Below, in pieces: positions 1 through 6,521 of a stretch of 7,482 nucleotides of DNA. Under the pieces are notes generated by a model. It worked only from the letters and a program-made list of their open reading frames with translations, was not told where the DNA came from and did no database searches. The DNA lies in NCBI GenBank assembly GCA_903953985.1, contig CAJBLW010000108.1, forward strand, positions 1-7,482, given 5' to 3'. The first letter of the stretch is position 1; each line of letters starts with the position of its first letter. The DNA comes from an uncultured Burkholderiales bacterium. Its GTDB lineage: Bacteria > Pseudomonadota > Gammaproteobacteria > Burkholderiales > Burkholderiaceae_C. The position numbers and the translations under genes were made by a program.

Positions 1-432
1 CCTGCGCTGTTCAAAGCAGCGCCCGGTCAAACGCCGCGCAAAGTCAAGCTGAGCGGCCGCTGGATGCGCCCTGCGCTGCAACTGCTGGCCAAGGGCAAGG
101 CCCTGCGCGGCACGGCCCTCGACCTGTTTGGTCGCAGTGCCGAACGGCGCATGGAGCGCGACTTGATCGAACAGTACGAAAGCCGCGTGCGCGAGCTGTT
201 GGTGAACCTGCTGCCCACGCTGGAGGTCGCACAACGGCCAGCGCTGCTCGACCTGCTGGCCTTGCCGCTGTCGATGCGCGGTTTTGGCCATGTGAAGCTG
301 CGCAACGTGCAGGCCGCGCAGCAGCGCGAAGCCTGGCTGCTGCACCGCTTGCTGCCCACTCAATACGCCCGCCCCGAAGACAAGCGCTCAACCGGTCACT
401 GGCGCGGCATCGCGGTGGTCAAGGCGTCGTGA
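1..432 (+). CDS. Indolepyruvate ferredoxin oxidoreductase, fused form, C-terminal end (5' partial)
   Basis: The frame is open from the first base and stops with TGA at 430-432, giving the last 143 residues of a gene that begins outside the window. The fused cytoplasmic enzyme is usually well over 1,000 residues and oxidatively decarboxylates aryl-pyruvates such as indolepyruvate to aryl-acetyl-CoA, using thiamine diphosphate and iron-sulfur clusters. What is visible is the C-terminal domain that follows the catalytic parts (the region I know as DUF6537). Its two family signatures are both present: LRGTALDLFGRSAERRMER (about residues 35-53) and MRGFGHVKLRNV (92-103). No catalytic residues lie in this fragment, so activity cannot be judged. 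The enzyme normally serves catabolism of aromatic and other amino acids, which fits the aminotransferase and amino-acid dehydrogenase that follow. It converges with the aminotransferase across 96 nt. Identification rests on the recalled C-terminal motifs only. Confidence 0.83.
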   Translation, partial: PALFKAAPGQTPRKVKLSGRWMRPALQLLAKGKALRGTALDLFGRSAERRMERDLIEQYESRVRELLVNLLPTLEVAQRPALLDLLALPLSMRGFGHVKLRNVQAAQQREAWLLHRLLPTQYARPEDKRSTGHWRGIAVVKAS

Positions 433-528
433 CACGGCTCACCTGCAAACCACGTCACGCAGCCTGGTCAACGTCTTGGTACCGGACCAGTTACCGGGTA
501 TGACAGCAGGCTTCATGATGGACTGGTC

Positions 529-1749
529 TCAGACTGATGCCGCCACGCTCTGAGCGGCCAGAAAAGCCACCGCCGCCGCGACACCATCGGTGCCAAAAGG
601 AATCTTTTGCACCGTCATGGCCGCTTCAATGCCGGCCAACGCCCCCAAGATCATGGGCTCGTTCATGTCGCCCAAGTGGCCAATGCGAAATACCCGCCCA
701 GCCAGTGGCCCCAAGCCTCCGGCCATGGCCACCTGAAAGCGCTCGCGGGCCACGGTGCGCAGGGCTTCGGGGTCAATGCCGGGTGCCACCTCGATGGCGG
801 TGACTGAGGCAGAGCGTGTCTCGGGCAAGCGGGCATGAAACCGCATGGCCCCCGGCACTGCCCAGCGCTCCACCGCTGCGTGCACCGCACCCGCCAAACG
901 CTGGTGCCGCGCCCAGACCTGTGGCAAGCCCTCGGCTTCGAGCAAGGCGATGGCGGTTTCCAAGCCAGCAATGTGGGCCAGAGGCGGTGTGCCGCAAAAC
1001 TTGGCCGACTGGTTGGTTGACTGGCGGCGTTGCCAGTCCCAGTAAAAACGCGGGTCAGCGTGCTGCGCTGACCAGGCCATGGCTTGGGCTTTCACGGCCA
1101 CAAAGCCCAGGCCGGGCGGCATCATCAAACCCTTTTGCGAGCTGCCCAGGGCCACGTCCACGCCCAAGGCGTCCATGTCAAACGGGCTGGCGGCCAGAGA
1201 AGCCACCACGTCGACCACATACAGCGCCGGGTGCGAAGCCGCATCGATGGCGCGGCGCACCGCCTCCAGGTCGCTGGTCACGCCGCTGGCGGTGTCGGTG
1301 TGCACCACCATCACCGCGCTGATGCGGTGGCTTGTGTCTTCGCGCAGGGCTTGCTCGATCGCAGCCACATCAAAGGGGTGGCCCTCTTGGTAGGGTGTCC
1401 GCTGCAAGGCGATGCCCAGCCCCTCGATCTGGATCGCCCACTGGTCTGAAAAATGGCCCGAACCGGCCAGCAGCAAAGTGTGCTGCGGCGACGCCAGGTT
1501 GGCCGCTGCCGACTCCCACATGCCGTGGCCGTTGCTGGCAAACAGGAACACCTCAGAGTTTGGGCTGTGCAGCAGTCGCTTCATGCCGCTTTCACATTCG
1601 GCGATCATGGCCGCCACACGGGGGTCGGACAAATCGGTCATGGGCCGCTGCATGGCGTGCATGACCTCGTCGGGCACATGGGTCGGACCCGGCGAATGTA
1701 CAAACCGGATGCCGGGGATTCGGGGAGTGGACGGTGAAAAACGGTTCAT
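529..1749 (-). CDS. PLP-dependent class-V aminotransferase, serine/alanine-glyoxylate type
   Basis: A 406-residue protein, full length for the family. It is a soluble fold-type I PLP enzyme expected to move an amino group from serine, alanine or a similar donor to glyoxylate or another 2-oxo acid. Visible signatures are the substrate-site motif SPGPTHVPDEVM (19-30), the Gly/Ser stretch ASNGHGMWE (71-79) near the cofactor phosphate, VVDVVAS with Asp180 for the pyridine nitrogen, and GSSQKGLMMPPG (202-213) with Lys206 as Schiff-base lysine. FRIGHLGDMN (354-363) holds Arg355, the expected carboxylate-binding arginine. The segment after TPPL and the ALLEAEGL helix are also typical. Where serine-glyoxylate enzymes commonly have an Asp-His-Arg motif after the first helix, this protein reads TDLSDPRV (38-45), so its substrate may differ. 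The ATG at 1749 has a weak GCAGG Shine-Dalgarno about 6 nt upstream. The terminator at 1837-1863 suggests separate transcription from the dadA-like gene. The family call is secure, the exact substrate is not; ureidoglycine- or 2-aminoethylphosphonate-type activity is possible. Confidence 0.9.
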   Translation of the reverse strand: MNRFSPSTPRIPGIRFVHSPGPTHVPDEVMHAMQRPMTDLSDPRVAAMIAECESGMKRLLHSPNSEVFLFASNGHGMWESAAANLASPQHTLLLAGSGHFSDQWAIQIEGLGIALQRTPYQEGHPFDVAAIEQALREDTSHRISAVMVVHTDTASGVTSDLEAVRRAIDAASHPALYVVDVVASLAASPFDMDALGVDVALGSSQKGLMMPPGLGFVAVKAQAMAWSAQHADPRFYWDWQRRQSTNQSAKFCGTPPLAHIAGLETAIALLEAEGLPQVWARHQRLAGAVHAAVERWAVPGAMRFHARLPETRSASVTAIEVAPGIDPEALRTVARERFQVAMAGGLGPLAGRVFRIGHLGDMNEPMILGALAGIEAAMTVQKIPFGTDGVAAAVAFLAAQSVAASV

Positions 1750-1836
1750 GCCATGCCTGCGGGTCGGTGAAACAAGATTTCAGTTTAAAGCGACGCGTGG
1801 CGCACCGCTGTGTCCTGCGCGATAGCACCAGACTTT

Positions 1837-1863
1837 AGACAAAACAGGCGCTTGCCAGCGCCA
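1837..1863 (-). terminator. Rho-independent-like terminator after the dadA-like gene
   Basis: On the minus strand, a perfect 6-bp stem GGCGCT/AGCGCC (1857-1862 and 1847-1852) with a 4-nt loop is followed at once by TGTTTTGTC. It starts about 18 nt past the stop of the dadA-like gene, in the right place and orientation. The stem is short and the T tract is interrupted by G, so termination may be partial and allow some read-through into the aminotransferase gene. Confidence 0.5.
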
Positions 1864-1880
1864 GTGCCCGCAACGGCATT

Positions 1881-3119
1881 TCAAGCAAACCGCGCCGGTC
1901 GATATGGTGCCGGGTCCAGCAAGGTGTTTTCAGCACTGACCATCTCGGCCAGCAGCCGCCCGGCGACTGGCCCCAGCGTGAAGCCCTGGTGCGCGTGGCC
2001 AAAGTTGAACCACAGGCCCCGGTGGCGCGGCGCGGGCCCCATCACGGGCAGCATGTCGGCGGTGCAGGGGCGTGCGCCCAGCCAGGGCGGCTCGGGCAAA
2101 GGCTTGCCCAAATCCACCAACTCGCGCGCCAGCGCTTCGGCCTTGGCCAGTTGCACCGGGGTGGGCGGGGCATCGATGGGCGCAAATTCAGCACCCGTCG
2201 TCAAGCGCAGGCCGCGCTGCATGGGGGCCAGCACATAGCCGCGTTCGACATCGAGCACCGGCTGCCGCAATGGGGCGGGCGAGGTGTAGTGCTGGTGGTA
2301 ACCACGCTTGATGAACAGCGGGAACCGATAGCCCAGTGTGCGGATCAGGCCGTCGGCCCAAGGTCCCAGCGCCAGCACCGCCTGCTGGGCCGCCACACGG
2401 CCCTCCGTGGTCTGCACCGACCAGCCCGCGCCTTGCGGCTGCAAGCTGGCGGCATCGCCCGTCAACAAGCGTCCGCCACGGGCCACAAACAGCTCTGCAT
2501 AACGCTGCACCAAAGCGCCGGGATCGTTCACCGCCCAGGAGTCCAGCCAATGCAAGGCCCCCGCCAATGGCACGCGCAAGGCGGGCTCGGCCTGCGCCAG
2601 CCGGGCCGTGTTTTCGGCCTGCGAGCGCACGCCCAAACGGGTGCGCAAACGGTCGGCCCGCTGCGCCGCCTTGTCAAAGGCCTCGGCCGTGCGGTACACA
2701 AAACGGAAACCTTCACGCGCCACCAGATCCTGCGCACCCGCAGCGGCGATCAACAGGTCGTGCTCATCGGTGGCGTGGGCGATCAGGCGGCTGTAACCCT
2801 CGGCGGCGCGGGCATGGGGCTGGGGGTGCGAGTTTTTGTAATACGCCCACAGCGATCCGGCCATCTGCCACAGGCCCCGCGCATGCCAGTGCACCTCGGC
2901 CCCGCGCCCTAAGGCAGCATTGAGCAAAAAGCCAGCCTCACGCGGAAAAGCATAGGGCTCGACCGCCTCGCGCTGGATCAGGCCGGCGTTGCCCAACGAG
3001 GTCTCTTGGCCCGGTGCGCGCCGGTCTACCAGCACCACATCGAAGCCCCGCTGTTGCAAATGCAGGGCGGTACAGGTGCCGACCATGCCAGCGCCGAGAA
3101 CAAGGATGGAAGAAGCCAT
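1881..3119 (-). CDS. DadA-like FAD-dependent amino-acid dehydrogenase
   Basis: A 412-residue flavoprotein of the DAO/DadA superfamily. Such enzymes oxidatively deaminate D-amino acids, or oxidise proline-type imino acids, to 2-oxo acids plus ammonia and pass electrons to the respiratory chain at the inner membrane face. Seen directly are the N-terminal FAD-binding Rossmann motif GAGMVG (9-14) with acidic Asp32 closing strand 2, the family motif ETSLGNAG (39-46), AVLALGPWAD (247-256), KRGYHQHY (271-278), and the C-terminal FAD/substrate block GARPCTADMLPVMGP (348-362) followed by FGHAHQGFTLGP (373-384). Classical DadA has a GHGTLGWT-like sequence in that last position, so this is a divergent branch with uncertain substrate. 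I chose ATG 3119 because the Rossmann fold begins four residues later. A TTG at 3176 would add 19 unrelated residues and would sit only a few bases from the predicted transcription start. No good Shine-Dalgarno precedes ATG 3119. D-alanine, D-hydroxyproline or a similar substrate are all possible. Confidence 0.88.
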   Translation of the reverse strand: MASSILVLGAGMVGTCTALHLQQRGFDVVLVDRRAPGQETSLGNAGLIQREAVEPYAFPREAGFLLNAALGRGAEVHWHARGLWQMAGSLWAYYKNSHPQPHARAAEGYSRLIAHATDEHDLLIAAAGAQDLVAREGFRFVYRTAEAFDKAAQRADRLRTRLGVRSQAENTARLAQAEPALRVPLAGALHWLDSWAVNDPGALVQRYAELFVARGGRLLTGDAASLQPQGAGWSVQTTEGRVAAQQAVLALGPWADGLIRTLGYRFPLFIKRGYHQHYTSPAPLRQPVLDVERGYVLAPMQRGLRLTTGAEFAPIDAPPTPVQLAKAEALARELVDLGKPLPEPPWLGARPCTADMLPVMGPAPRHRGLWFNFGHAHQGFTLGPVAGRLLAEMVSAENTLLDPAPYRPARFA

Positions 3120-3189
3120 GGTGTTGAGAAAGTGTTCAATTGCCCATGAGGCGCTGATGCGCTTGGTGAAGGTCAAATTCAGAATGCTC

Positions 3190-3221
3190 AGTATAGGGGT
3201 CAGACCCTTTGAAGTTTGAAG
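3190..3221 (-). promoter_or_regulatory. Probable promoter and operator of the dadA-like gene
   Basis: Reading the minus strand, TATACT (3195-3190) is one mismatch from the sigma-70 -10 consensus and lies about 70 nt upstream of ATG 3119. Directly upstream is a perfect odd palindrome, GGGTC-A-GACCC on the plus strand (3197-3207), sitting where the -35/-10 spacer should be. Next comes a tandem direct repeat of the 7-mer TTTGAAG (3208-3221, plus-strand sense). The only -35-like hexamer, TTCAAA inside this repeat, has a poor match and either a 12- or 19-nt spacer. That pattern would suit a regulator-dependent promoter, which is inference. Confidence 0.38.
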
Positions 3222-3245
3222 CTAAAGACCTGCAGCACCGTTCAG

Positions 3246-3500
3246 ATGTCGAGCTGCTTCATGAAGCCTCTTTCAGGACAAGACGCCCTGGTCACCGCCC
3301 GGGTGCTGCGGGCGGGCAAAGCCATGGCATTTGGCGAAATCGACCCGGCCGAGTTGCTCTAGAGGGCGGGGCACTACTCGGAACAGATGGACCACGCCAC
3401 ATGGTGTGTCACGGATGGTGCAGCCGTAGACACCACATCTGGAGGGACCGTCTTGCGCATCGACTCCGTTTCTTGCTTGCGGGGCGAAGACTTCAGTTGA
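3246..3500 (+). pseudogene. Possible remnant of a small gene, interrupted by one stop
   Basis: One plus-strand frame reads from ATG 3246 (or ATG 3261), meets TAG at 3360-3362, and then continues open to TGA at 3498-3500. From ATG 3261 there are 33 codons before the TAG, of which 24 end in G or C; 31 of the 45 codons after it do. Both fit coding use in this genome. The translation has a mixed, protein-like composition: DALVTARVLRAGKAMAFGE before the stop, and a stretch starting RAGHYSEQMDHATWCVTDG after it. I do not recognise the family, and no good Shine-Dalgarno precedes either ATG. It could equally be a real 33-38-residue peptide or chance. A longer uninterrupted plus frame (3209-3514) covers the same bases, but its Arg/His/Trp-rich translation looks like a shadow. 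Confidence 0.22.
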
Positions 3501-3647
3501 AACCTGCGCTCTGACGATGTTCAGACGGAACGCCTGCTGCGTCATCGCCCAGTACCGTTTTTTTCCAGGACATGGTTTGGTTGCGGCCATCTGACCTGGC
3601 TGCCTTGCTTCCGCCTGGCATCGACCGAACCATGCTGCGCCAGACGT

Positions 3648-5018
3648 TCAGGACGCCTCGACGGCGCGCGCGGCGCGTGTGGTCTGCACATAGCCACGGC
3701 CGCAGAGCAGCATCAATCCTGCGGCCAACAAAAGGGCGGTGGTGGATGTGGCCGTCATCGCCAACATCAGGCCGTCAGGACGCGGCTTCAGGGCGTCGGA
3801 GATGGCACCCACGACGGCCGGGCTGAGCGAACCCAGGACCATGTTGAACATGATGATCAGCGAGATAAGGCGCGCACGCAGCGGCGCCGGGGTCATCTCT
3901 TGCAGGGCCGTCGGAAACACCATCGTGCCGGCCATCAGGAAGGTGTGATGCAGGGCCATCAGTGTGAACAGCTCCACCGGTGTTCTCGCCAAGTAAAGCG
4001 TTGCGGCAAAAACGCCGCTGGCTGCTGCAGCGAAGGCCAGAACCCGCACGGGCAACATCGGGCCCAATCGCGGGGCCAGCAACTTCATGCCCACATTGGC
4101 AATCAACAGCCCGAGTCCCGCTGACACGAACGTGGCGATGCCCATCGCATTGCCCAGGTCCAGCGACGACACGCCCATCTGGCGCATGGCCACCACGGGG
4201 ATGAAAGCGCCGGTGGCGCCAAAGCCGAACACCAGCAAACCCACCGACAACATGAAGGTGGCAAACGAGAAGCGCTGGCTGCGCAAAAACGGCCAGACAG
4301 ACGGCTGTTTGGCTTGCACAGCTGTCGGGGCGCCCGGCTGCGGTAGAGCCAGCGCTCGCTTGTTGATGGGCAGCAACAGGATCATCGGCACGAACAGGAT
4401 GCCCGGAAGCGCCGTGGCAAAGAAGGCCAGCCGCCAGGTCGGCAAGGCTTGCAGAACGTCGGGCAGCAACGGCCGCCAGAGGTCAATCGCGTGGATCATC
4501 CACCCGCACATCGCGATGACGAGGCCAACCACCAAGCGTCCGGTGACGATGAACAAGGAGTTGGCCAGCTGCCGCTGGCCGCCGCGAAATAGCTCGGGAA
4601 TCAAGGCATAGGCAATAGGCAGCAAGCCGGCCTCGGCGGCACCCACTAAGGCGCTGGTGACAAACAGTTCGTTGAAGTCGCGCGCCAGGCCGCAGGCGCC
4701 AACGGCCAGACTCCAGGTGGCGATGCAGCCGGCCAACACCGTGCGGCGGTCAAAGCGGTCGGACAACCACGCAATGGGGTAGCCGACCACGGCCGCGAAC
4801 AAGGCCACGCTGACCCCTTGCAACAGGCCAAACTGCAGGTCTGTCAGCCCCAGTGCCTTGCGCAAGGGCTCGGCCTGCAATCCGAAGATTTGCCGGTCCA
4901 TGTAGGTGTACAGACCCAGCGCGATCAGCACCAGCAAGCTGACCCACGCGCCCGTCGGTGCCCGTTCGGATGCCTTGCTTTCGGGCGGCGTCAAGGCGGC
5001 CTCAGTTTGAACGGCCAT
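3648..5018 (-). CDS. MFS transporter, Spinster-like
   Basis: A 456-residue inner-membrane protein with about 12 hydrophobic segments, normal for the major facilitator superfamily. The cytoplasmic N-terminus (about 1-23) leads into the first helix, which ends in the GLYTYMDRQIF motif (35-45); an Asp-Arg pair here is typical of the Spinster-like branch. MFS motif A follows between helices 2 and 3, YPIAWLSDRFDRR (80-92), with Asp87 and Arg91/92. Helix 4 carries GAAEAGLLPIAY (126-137), matching the conserved Gly-x-x-Glu-Ala motif. A hydrophilic central loop (about 218-248) separates the two six-helix halves. I chose ATG 5018, not the frame's first ATG at 5066, because a GGAG Shine-Dalgarno lies 7 nt upstream and the extra 16 residues (rich in His, Asn, Cys) lie over the peptidase gene. 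The gene overlaps the M32 peptidase by 17 nt, implying translational coupling. Substrate and direction are unknown; context suggests import of a peptide- or ester-derived compound or export of its product. Confidence 0.92.
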   Translation of the reverse strand: MAVQTEAALTPPESKASERAPTGAWVSLLVLIALGLYTYMDRQIFGLQAEPLRKALGLTDLQFGLLQGVSVALFAAVVGYPIAWLSDRFDRRTVLAGCIATWSLAVGACGLARDFNELFVTSALVGAAEAGLLPIAYALIPELFRGGQRQLANSLFIVTGRLVVGLVIAMCGWMIHAIDLWRPLLPDVLQALPTWRLAFFATALPGILFVPMILLLPINKRALALPQPGAPTAVQAKQPSVWPFLRSQRFSFATFMLSVGLLVFGFGATGAFIPVVAMRQMGVSSLDLGNAMGIATFVSAGLGLLIANVGMKLLAPRLGPMLPVRVLAFAAAASGVFAATLYLARTPVELFTLMALHHTFLMAGTMVFPTALQEMTPAPLRARLISLIIMFNMVLGSLSPAVVGAISDALKPRPDGLMLAMTATSTTALLLAAGLMLLCGRGYVQTTRAARAVEAS

Positions 5019-6483
5019 GGCGTTGCTCCAGTTGTGTACGTAGTGCGTTGTCCGACAGGGGTTCACCGGTGGCGTGCTGCATCATGGCGTCCAGATCGTG
5101 GCGTGCACCTTGCTGCCAGATGCGCGGCGCCAGCCAGTTGCCGAGCGCCCCCTGGGCTTGCAGGTCGGGCACGTCACGGCGCAAGGCAGCGAAGCACTGC
5201 GCCGCCACCATGGCGCCCAGAAGATAGGCCGGGAAGTAGCCGAACATGCCTTGCACCCAGTGCGGGTCTTGCAAGGGGCCCTGGCTGAACGGCGCTGGTG
5301 GGTCCACGCCCAGCAGCCGCTGAAGGTGCTCGTTCCACCATGCGGGCACGTCGTCGACCTCGATTTGGCCTTCGACCAGCGCCTGCTCAATCTGCACACG
5401 CATGATGACATGCAGTGGGTAAGTCAACTCGTCGGCCGCTACGCGGATGGGGCCGGGCCGGATGCGTTTCAGCAGCCGCGCCAGGTTGTCAGGCTCGAAC
5501 GCGGGTTGCGAACCGAAGGCCTGGCGCAGCAGTGGCGTCAGCAACTGGCAGAAGGCGGGCTCTGGTGCCAGTTGGCGCTCGAAGATCAAAGCCTGGCCTT
5601 CATGCAGTGCGGCCGAGTGGGGCCCTGCCAGCGGCTGGCCCAGCCAAGCCCGTGGCAGGTTCTGTTGGTAGCGCGAATGTCCCGTTTCGTGGATCGTGCC
5701 GATCAGGCCGGGCAGGAAATTGGTCTCGTCGAAACGCGTGGCCATGCGCACGTCTTCAGGCACACCACCGGTGAAAGGGTGCTGCGTGGTGTCCAGGCGG
5801 CCGGCATCGAAGTCGAAGCCCAGCAAGGCCATCACCTGTTCGCACAGCCGTTTTTGCGCTGCGGCCGGAAAGGGGCCGACAGGCTCCAACGGCGGCGGCG
5901 AGTTGGCTTGCGCAACCAAGGCCTGTTCCACAAGCGGCGGCAGCCAGCCCTGAACTTGCCCAAATAAGGCGTTCACCCGGGCCATGCGCAGGCCCGGCTC
6001 CCAACGCTCCAGCAAGGCGTCCATGGGCTGCAGACCCAAGGCATCGCCCAGCCGCGCGGCCGATTCGCGCGTCACGGCCACCACCGGTGCCCAGGCGGCG
6101 GCAAAGTTGTCCCAGTTGTCGTCCTGCCGGGCGCGGCCCCAGGCCTGCATGGCCGCACCGCTGACGAGTTCACGGCGCTCGGCCAGGGTCGCCGGAATCG
6201 CGGCTTCGATGCGGCGCGCCTGGCGCATGCGCGCGAAGTTCAACGCCGCATCGCCCAGCAAGGGCTCGTGAGCAGCGGCTTCGAACTGCTGGGCGAGGGT
6301 GGGATCGGCCTGCAACTGCTTGATCAACACGGTCAAAGCCGCCTGCGCGGCCGCGCGAGCTGGCCCGCCCGCGGGCGGCATGTGGGTCATGCGGTCCCAG
6401 GTGGCGATGGCCTGCAGATGCTCCAGGTCATGCACGCGTCGGTGGTGTGCCACCAGGGCGTCGTAGGCAGGCGACTTGCTCAT
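5002..6483 (-). CDS. M32 family metallocarboxypeptidase (carboxypeptidase Taq type)
   Basis: A 493-residue protein, the usual length of family M32, with no signal peptide, so cytoplasmic. These zinc (or cobalt) enzymes remove single residues from peptide C-termini with broad specificity. Family motifs appear in order: AIATWDRMTHMPPAG near the N-terminus (25-39), HPF (235-237), the DXRXT region as DVRMAT (244-249), the metal and catalytic motif HETGH (265-269), HEGQ (294-297) with Glu295 as expected third metal ligand, IRVAAD (346-351), and GPLQDPHW (402-409) followed by FGYFPAYLLG. The catalytic set His265, Glu266, His269 and Glu295 is intact. Position 248 of DXRXT is Ala instead of Thr. The sequence after HETGH is SRYQQNLP where ALYEQGLP is common. 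ATG 6483 has a good GAGAGG Shine-Dalgarno 5 nt upstream. The gene is second in the operon, 38 nt after the esterase and overlapping the transporter by 17 nt. Confidence 0.95.
   Translation of the reverse strand: MSKSPAYDALVAHHRRVHDLEHLQAIATWDRMTHMPPAGGPARAAAQAALTVLIKQLQADPTLAQQFEAAAHEPLLGDAALNFARMRQARRIEAAIPATLAERRELVSGAAMQAWGRARQDDNWDNFAAAWAPVVAVTRESAARLGDALGLQPMDALLERWEPGLRMARVNALFGQVQGWLPPLVEQALVAQANSPPPLEPVGPFPAAAQKRLCEQVMALLGFDFDAGRLDTTQHPFTGGVPEDVRMATRFDETNFLPGLIGTIHETGHSRYQQNLPRAWLGQPLAGPHSAALHEGQALIFERQLAPEPAFCQLLTPLLRQAFGSQPAFEPDNLARLLKRIRPGPIRVAADELTYPLHVIMRVQIEQALVEGQIEVDDVPAWWNEHLQRLLGVDPPAPFSQGPLQDPHWVQGMFGYFPAYLLGAMVAAQCFAALRRDVPDLQAQGALGNWLAPRIWQQGARHDLDAMMQHATGEPLSDNALRTQLEQRHGRSN
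5016..5036 (-). promoter_or_regulatory. Ribosome binding site of the MFS gene, inside the peptidase gene
   Basis: On the minus strand the bases CACAACTGGAG precede ATG 5018, with GGAG 7 nt from the start codon. The site lies within the last codons of the M32 peptidase gene, whose TGA is at 5002-5004. Ribosomes finishing the peptidase would pass over it. It decides the start of the MFS gene. Confidence 0.6.
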
Positions 6484-6521
6484 TCAGACCTCTCGTCAGT
6501 CGGATTGCGGCAGCAGGTCGG

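Larger units (their letters stand above)
3120..3647. other. Gap of 528 nt without a confident gene
   Basis: This stretch separates the start of the dadA-like gene from the end of the MFS gene, both on the minus strand. It holds the predicted dadA-side promoter (3190-3221), the leader of that gene (3120-3189), and the interrupted plus-strand frame (3246-3500). A run of seven T on the plus strand (3558-3564) is not preceded by a strong hairpin. I see no convincing minus-strand terminator just past the MFS stop at 3648. The minus-strand frame 3273-3590 and the plus-strand frame from 3572 have atypical composition and no recognisable motif, so I do not call them. Confidence 0.55.

Noticed and set aside
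464..490. Hairpin CTGGTC/GACCAG in the gap between the convergent first two genes, as a bidirectional terminator
   Set aside because: Only 6 bp with a 15-nt loop and no T tract on either side; too weak to call.
1989..2912. Plus-strand open frame of 307 codons opposite the dadA-like gene
   Set aside because: It is fully antisense to a gene with clear FAD-binding motifs. Its Gln/His/Arg-rich translation has no motif, as expected for a shadow frame in GC-rich DNA.
3120..3176. TTG start at 3176 for the dadA-like gene
   Set aside because: It would add 19 residues before the Rossmann strand that do not fit the family, and would sit only a few bases after the predicted transcription start.
3500..3564. 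Seven-T run (3558-3564) as a plus-strand intrinsic terminator for the interrupted frame
   Set aside because: The only stem found before it (CGATG/CATCG) is 5 bp with a long loop and is not adjacent to the T run.
5019..5066. ATG at 5066 as start of the MFS gene
   Set aside because: The extra 16 residues (rich in His, Asn, Cys) are encoded over the peptidase gene, while ATG 5018 has a well-spaced GGAG.
5074..5967. Plus-strand open frame of 297 codons opposite the M32 peptidase
   Set aside because: Antisense to a gene carrying all M32 signatures; the translation is Arg/Gln/His-rich without recognisable domains.
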